Part shown: positions 31,694 through 34,338 of the stretch, one piece after another | How the letters are laid out: each line of letters begins with the position of its first letter | Numbering within the stretch: the first letter of the stretch is position 1 | Assembly: GCA_902810695.1 (NCBI GenBank) | Contig: CADDYV010000037.1 | Location: forward strand, 1-34,338 | Length of the DNA: 34,338 bases | From: Actinomycetota bacterium | GTDB taxonomy: Bacteria > Actinomycetota > Rubrobacteria > Rubrobacterales > Rubrobacteraceae | Direction of reading: 5' to 3' | Position numbers and translations under genes: made by a program | The notes under the pieces: model-generated | Database searches by the model: none | What the model saw: only the letters and a program-made list of their open reading frames with translations | What the model was told of the DNA's origin: nothing

Positions 31694-32536
31694 ATGAGCA
31701 CCCTTGGCAGCCTGCATCGCCGAGGCTACGGCAAGACGCTAGCAGGTATCCTGATCATGGCGGTGTACCTTTTCCCGGTCTACTGGATGGTGGTCACCTC
31801 CCTGAAGCCCTACAAGGAGATCTTCGCCGTTCCTCCCAAGATATTCCCCGATCCGGCGACATTCGGCCCATACATCAGCACGGTCATCAACGACCCCGAC
31901 GTGCACAGGGCCATTGCTAACAGCGTGATCATCAGCGTCGGTGCCATGTTGCTCACGCTGGTTTTGGGCGTGCCGGCCGCCTACGCCCTGGCGCGTTTGC
32001 GGCTGCGTTTCACCGGGGTGGTGTTGCTCGCATTGCTGGCAAGCCAGATGCTACCGGCAATAAACCTCTCGGTGCCGCTGTTCGTCTTGTTCAAATACAT
32101 CGGGCTGATCAACACCTATCCAGGGCTTATTCTGGCTGATACTACGTTCGTCCTGCCTTTCTCCATAATCATCCTGCGGCCCTTTTTCCTGGGTATACCA
32201 GGAGAGCTGGAGGACGCCGCGATGGTAGATGGTTGTTCACGGCTGGGAGCATTCTGGCGGGTGGTACTGCCGCTCGCGATACCGGGTTTGCTCACCGTAG
32301 GGGCCCTGGCGCTCGTGCTGGTTTGGGGTGAATTCGTGTTCGGTCTGACATTGACTATCTCTAATAACATGCAGCCCATCACGGTCGCCCTCAACCGGTT
32401 TATCGGCCAGTACGGTACGCAGTGGAACAAGCTCATGGCCGTCTCCACCACGGTTGCGCTGCCGGTTGTTTTGCTCTTCGCAGGGGCGCAGCGCTACATC
32501 GTCAGCGGCCTCACCGCCGGGGCAACCAAAGAATAG
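31694..32536 (+). CDS. Sugar ABC transporter permease (MalG type, second importer)
   Basis: A 280-residue permease, about six helices, with a family N terminus (LFPVYWMVVTSLKP) and the loop ELEDAAMVDGCSRLGAFWR then LPLAIPG. Loop Cys is unusual but the key Gly and acidic residues are kept. GGGAGGAGG lies upstream of the ATG. As with the first importer, no ATPase follows; a shared MsiK-like ATPase elsewhere in the genome is the likely partner. The 79 bases to the next gene hold a short GAAGC/GCTTC hairpin without a T-run. Confidence 0.9.
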   Translation: MSTLGSLHRRGYGKTLAGILIMAVYLFPVYWMVVTSLKPYKEIFAVPPKIFPDPATFGPYISTVINDPDVHRAIANSVIISVGAMLLTLVLGVPAAYALARLRLRFTGVVLLALLASQMLPAINLSVPLFVLFKYIGLINTYPGLILADTTFVLPFSIIILRPFFLGIPGELEDAAMVDGCSRLGAFWRVVLPLAIPGLLTVGALALVLVWGEFVFGLTLTISNNMQPITVALNRFIGQYGTQWNKLMAVSTTVALPVVLLFAGAQRYIVSGLTAGATKE

Positions 32537-32615
32537 AGCAAGCATCACCGAGAGCCAGAAGCCCGGCTTCCAACCGAGGGTGTTTTCAATACAGCTTGAA
32601 AGGAGTAGAAAAAGA

Positions 32616-34338
32616 GTGCAGCACAGACCGCCTTTGATCCCTTACGACTCGTTCGCTTTCGCCGCGGAGCCTCCCGAATTCCCGGCTCGATACAGCGGCG
32701 ATTACGGGAGCACCGAATACGTAACTAGGGCTGAGATCAGGAGCGAGAGCGAGCGTGGGGTCGTACTTTCCGGCGCGACAGCCAGCGGCGAACCGGTGAC
32801 GATAACACTGAGCGTCGTCGCCCCTGGAGTGGTTCGGGTACTGCTGGAATGTGAGCGGGACCCGGACCGGGTAACGCTGGCAAGATATGCCCCAGACCGG
32901 GCGGTCGAAGCGTCGGTAGAAAAGTCCGGCGGTTCGGTTACGCTGGTGTCTGACGACATTGCGGTACATGTCAACCTGGATCCCTTTCACATAGCCTTCC
33001 ACGGGCCGGGCGGTCGCCGCATCCTAGATCAAAACTACACCGAGACCAACGTACAGGACAATCCGACCACGCTGCCGTTCGGCTACAGCAAGCTGGATGG
33101 GCAGCGAGTAGCCTTCCACGACACCTTCACCGCCGAACCAGACGAGCACTTCTACGGCTTTGGCGAGAAGTTTACCGGCTTCGACAAGCGTGGCCAGAGG
33201 CTTGAGATGTGGCACTACGACGCCTACGGAGCACACACCGAGCGGGCCTACAAGAACATACCTTTTTTCGTAAGCACCCAGGGATACGGCATCTTCGTGG
33301 ACAGCATCACCCGCGTGAACTTCGACATGGCTGCCTCGAACAACTCGACCTTCAACATCGTCGTTCCAGATACTGCGCTCGACTATTACGTGGTAGCCGG
33401 GCCGGATCCAAAGACCATAATCTCTCGTTACGCGGGGCTCGTCGGCCTGCCCACCCTGCCACCGAAGTGGGCCTTCGGGCTGTGGATGTCCTCGGGGTTT
33501 CAGCGGGACAGCTCCGAAGCCGTGCTGGAGAGAGCCCGTGCCATCCGCGACCACGACATTCCGTGCGATGTACTGCACCTCGACTGCTACTGGCAGCGCC
33601 ACGGTCGCTGGTCGGAGATGCTCTGGGACAAGGAAATGTTCCCGGATCCGGAATCCATGATCCGGGAAGTCAAAGAGATGGGCTTCAAAGTTTGCCTGTG
33701 GATCAACCCCTACCTCGGCATCGAAAGCGAGCGTTTCGATGAAGCCGCAGAGAAAGGCCATCTGCTGAAGACTACAAAGAGAGAACCCTACGTGGCAGAG
33801 CTGTGGTCTGCCTTTCACCCGCCTGTGGGAATCGTGGACTTTACCAACCCGGAAGCGGTGGAGTGGTTCAAGGACCTGCTGCGACCGCTGCTGCGCCAGG
33901 GAGTGGATGTTTTCAAGACAGACTTCGGCGAAGGCGTACCGGCCGACGCGGTCGCCTACAACGGGATGAGCGGCGAGAAACTGCATAACCTCTATCCGCT
34001 ACTCTACAACGATGCAGTTGCCGAAGTAACCAGGGAAGAAACCGGAAGAACCCCTCTGGTATGGGGACGCTCAACCTACGCTGGCGGGCAGCGCCACGCC
34101 GCTCAGTGGAGCGGAGACCCGAACTGTACCTACACGGCTATGGCTTCGACACTGCGGGGCGGACTCAGCATGGCGGTGTGCGGGCACGGCTTCTGGAGCC
34201 ACGACATAGGTGGATTCCACCGCAAGCCCACCCCAGATCTCTACACACGCTGGGCGCAATTCGGCCTCCTCTCCCCGCTTTCCAGGGCCCACGGCATGAC
34301 CACGCGCCTGCCGTGGGACTATGGAGAGGAGGCATCGC
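32616..34338 (+). CDS. GH31 glycosidase, alpha-xylosidase type (3' end outside the window)
   Basis: 574 codons are visible, open to the window end. It starts at GTG 32616 with AAAGGAG ten bases upstream. GH31 retaining enzymes use an Asp nucleophile: Asp436 in KTDFGE. The acid/base is Asp501 in WSGD, preceded by RSTYAGGQ (485-492), and FWSHDIGGF follows (526-534). KTDFGE and the RSxxAGGQ segment are the pattern of YicI-type alpha-xylosidases rather than alpha-glucosidases. There is no signal peptide, so it acts in the cytoplasm on sugars brought in by the preceding importer, perhaps isoprimeverose or other xyloglucan fragments. Roughly the C-terminal beta domains are missing from view. Confidence 0.9.
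   Translation, partial: MQHRPPLIPYDSFAFAAEPPEFPARYSGDYGSTEYVTRAEIRSESERGVVLSGATASGEPVTITLSVVAPGVVRVLLECERDPDRVTLARYAPDRAVEASVEKSGGSVTLVSDDIAVHVNLDPFHIAFHGPGGRRILDQNYTETNVQDNPTTLPFGYSKLDGQRVAFHDTFTAEPDEHFYGFGEKFTGFDKRGQRLEMWHYDAYGAHTERAYKNIPFFVSTQGYGIFVDSITRVNFDMAASNNSTFNIVVPDTALDYYVVAGPDPKTIISRYAGLVGLPTLPPKWAFGLWMSSGFQRDSSEAVLERARAIRDHDIPCDVLHLDCYWQRHGRWSEMLWDKEMFPDPESMIREVKEMGFKVCLWINPYLGIESERFDEAAEKGHLLKTTKREPYVAELWSAFHPPVGIVDFTNPEAVEWFKDLLRPLLRQGVDVFKTDFGEGVPADAVAYNGMSGEKLHNLYPLLYNDAVAEVTREETGRTPLVWGRSTYAGGQRHAAQWSGDPNCTYTAMASTLRGGLSMAVCGHGFWSHDIGGFHRKPTPDLYTRWAQFGLLSPLSRAHGMTTRLPWDYGEEAS

Noticed and set aside
32558-32570. GAAGCCCGGCTTC as a terminator between the permease and GH31 gene
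   Set aside because: The loop would be three bases with a 5-bp stem and no T-run follows; the GH31 gene is probably co-transcribed.
1-34338. Search for CRISPR arrays, tRNA/rRNA genes, prophage or toxin-antitoxin genes
   Set aside because: No repeat-spacer pattern, structural RNA signature or phage-type protein was seen; the only mobile trace is the IS630 remnant.

Overview
This window is a G+C-rich bacterial chromosome segment with frequent GTG and TTG starts, tightly packed and often overlapping operons, and Tat-type lipoprotein solute-binding proteins. It contains no tRNA, rRNA, CRISPR or phage genes. The gene mix resembles a thermophilic soil actinobacterium such as Rubrobacter or a Chloroflexota relative, but that is an impression from gene content, not a measured placement. 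The whole window is catabolic.

Region 1 (about 275-10721) looks like one regulon for degrading a ring compound. A minus-strand operon encodes a cyclase-family hydrolase, a thiamine-diphosphate enzyme and a short-chain dehydrogenase. It is divergent from a flavin split-barrel oxidoreductase. A second minus-strand operon encodes a possible Cys-rich small protein, a three-subunit molybdenum hydroxylase (FAD, 2Fe-2S and Mo subunits), a VOC-fold protein and an FAD monooxygenase resembling 2,6-dihydroxypyridine 3-monooxygenase. It is divergent from a TetR regulator. Nearly the same palindrome (core AAAACG-AAA-CG) lies in both divergent gaps, each time between the -35 and -10 elements of promoters on both strands. 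This suggests that one TetR repressor controls both operons. The enzyme set fits hydroxylation, ring opening and decarboxylation of an N-heteroaromatic substrate; the substrate is not known.

Region 2 (10742-11040) is a decayed IS630-type transposase end. Region 3 (11090-17960) is an alpha-galactoside uptake operon: solute-binding lipoprotein, two permeases and two GH4 glycosidases, with a divergent AraC-family regulator.

Region 4 (17957-23240) is a minus-strand sugar-acid operon: AraC-family regulator, UlaG-like metallo-hydrolase, U32-like TIM-barrel protein, galactonate-dehydratase-like enolase-superfamily enzyme and aldehyde dehydrogenase. Region 5 (23420-29223) has a sodium:solute symporter with a tiny two-helix membrane protein, then araB-araD-araA for L-arabinose. 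Region 6 (29453-34338) is a second ABC importer followed by a GH31 enzyme of alpha-xylosidase type, cut by the window end. A 32-bp repeat with one mismatch lies upstream of both the symporter and the second importer, linking regions 4 to 6. Together regions 3 to 6 look like an island for side-chain sugars of plant polysaccharides (galactose, arabinose, xylose). No ABC ATPase gene is present for either importer.
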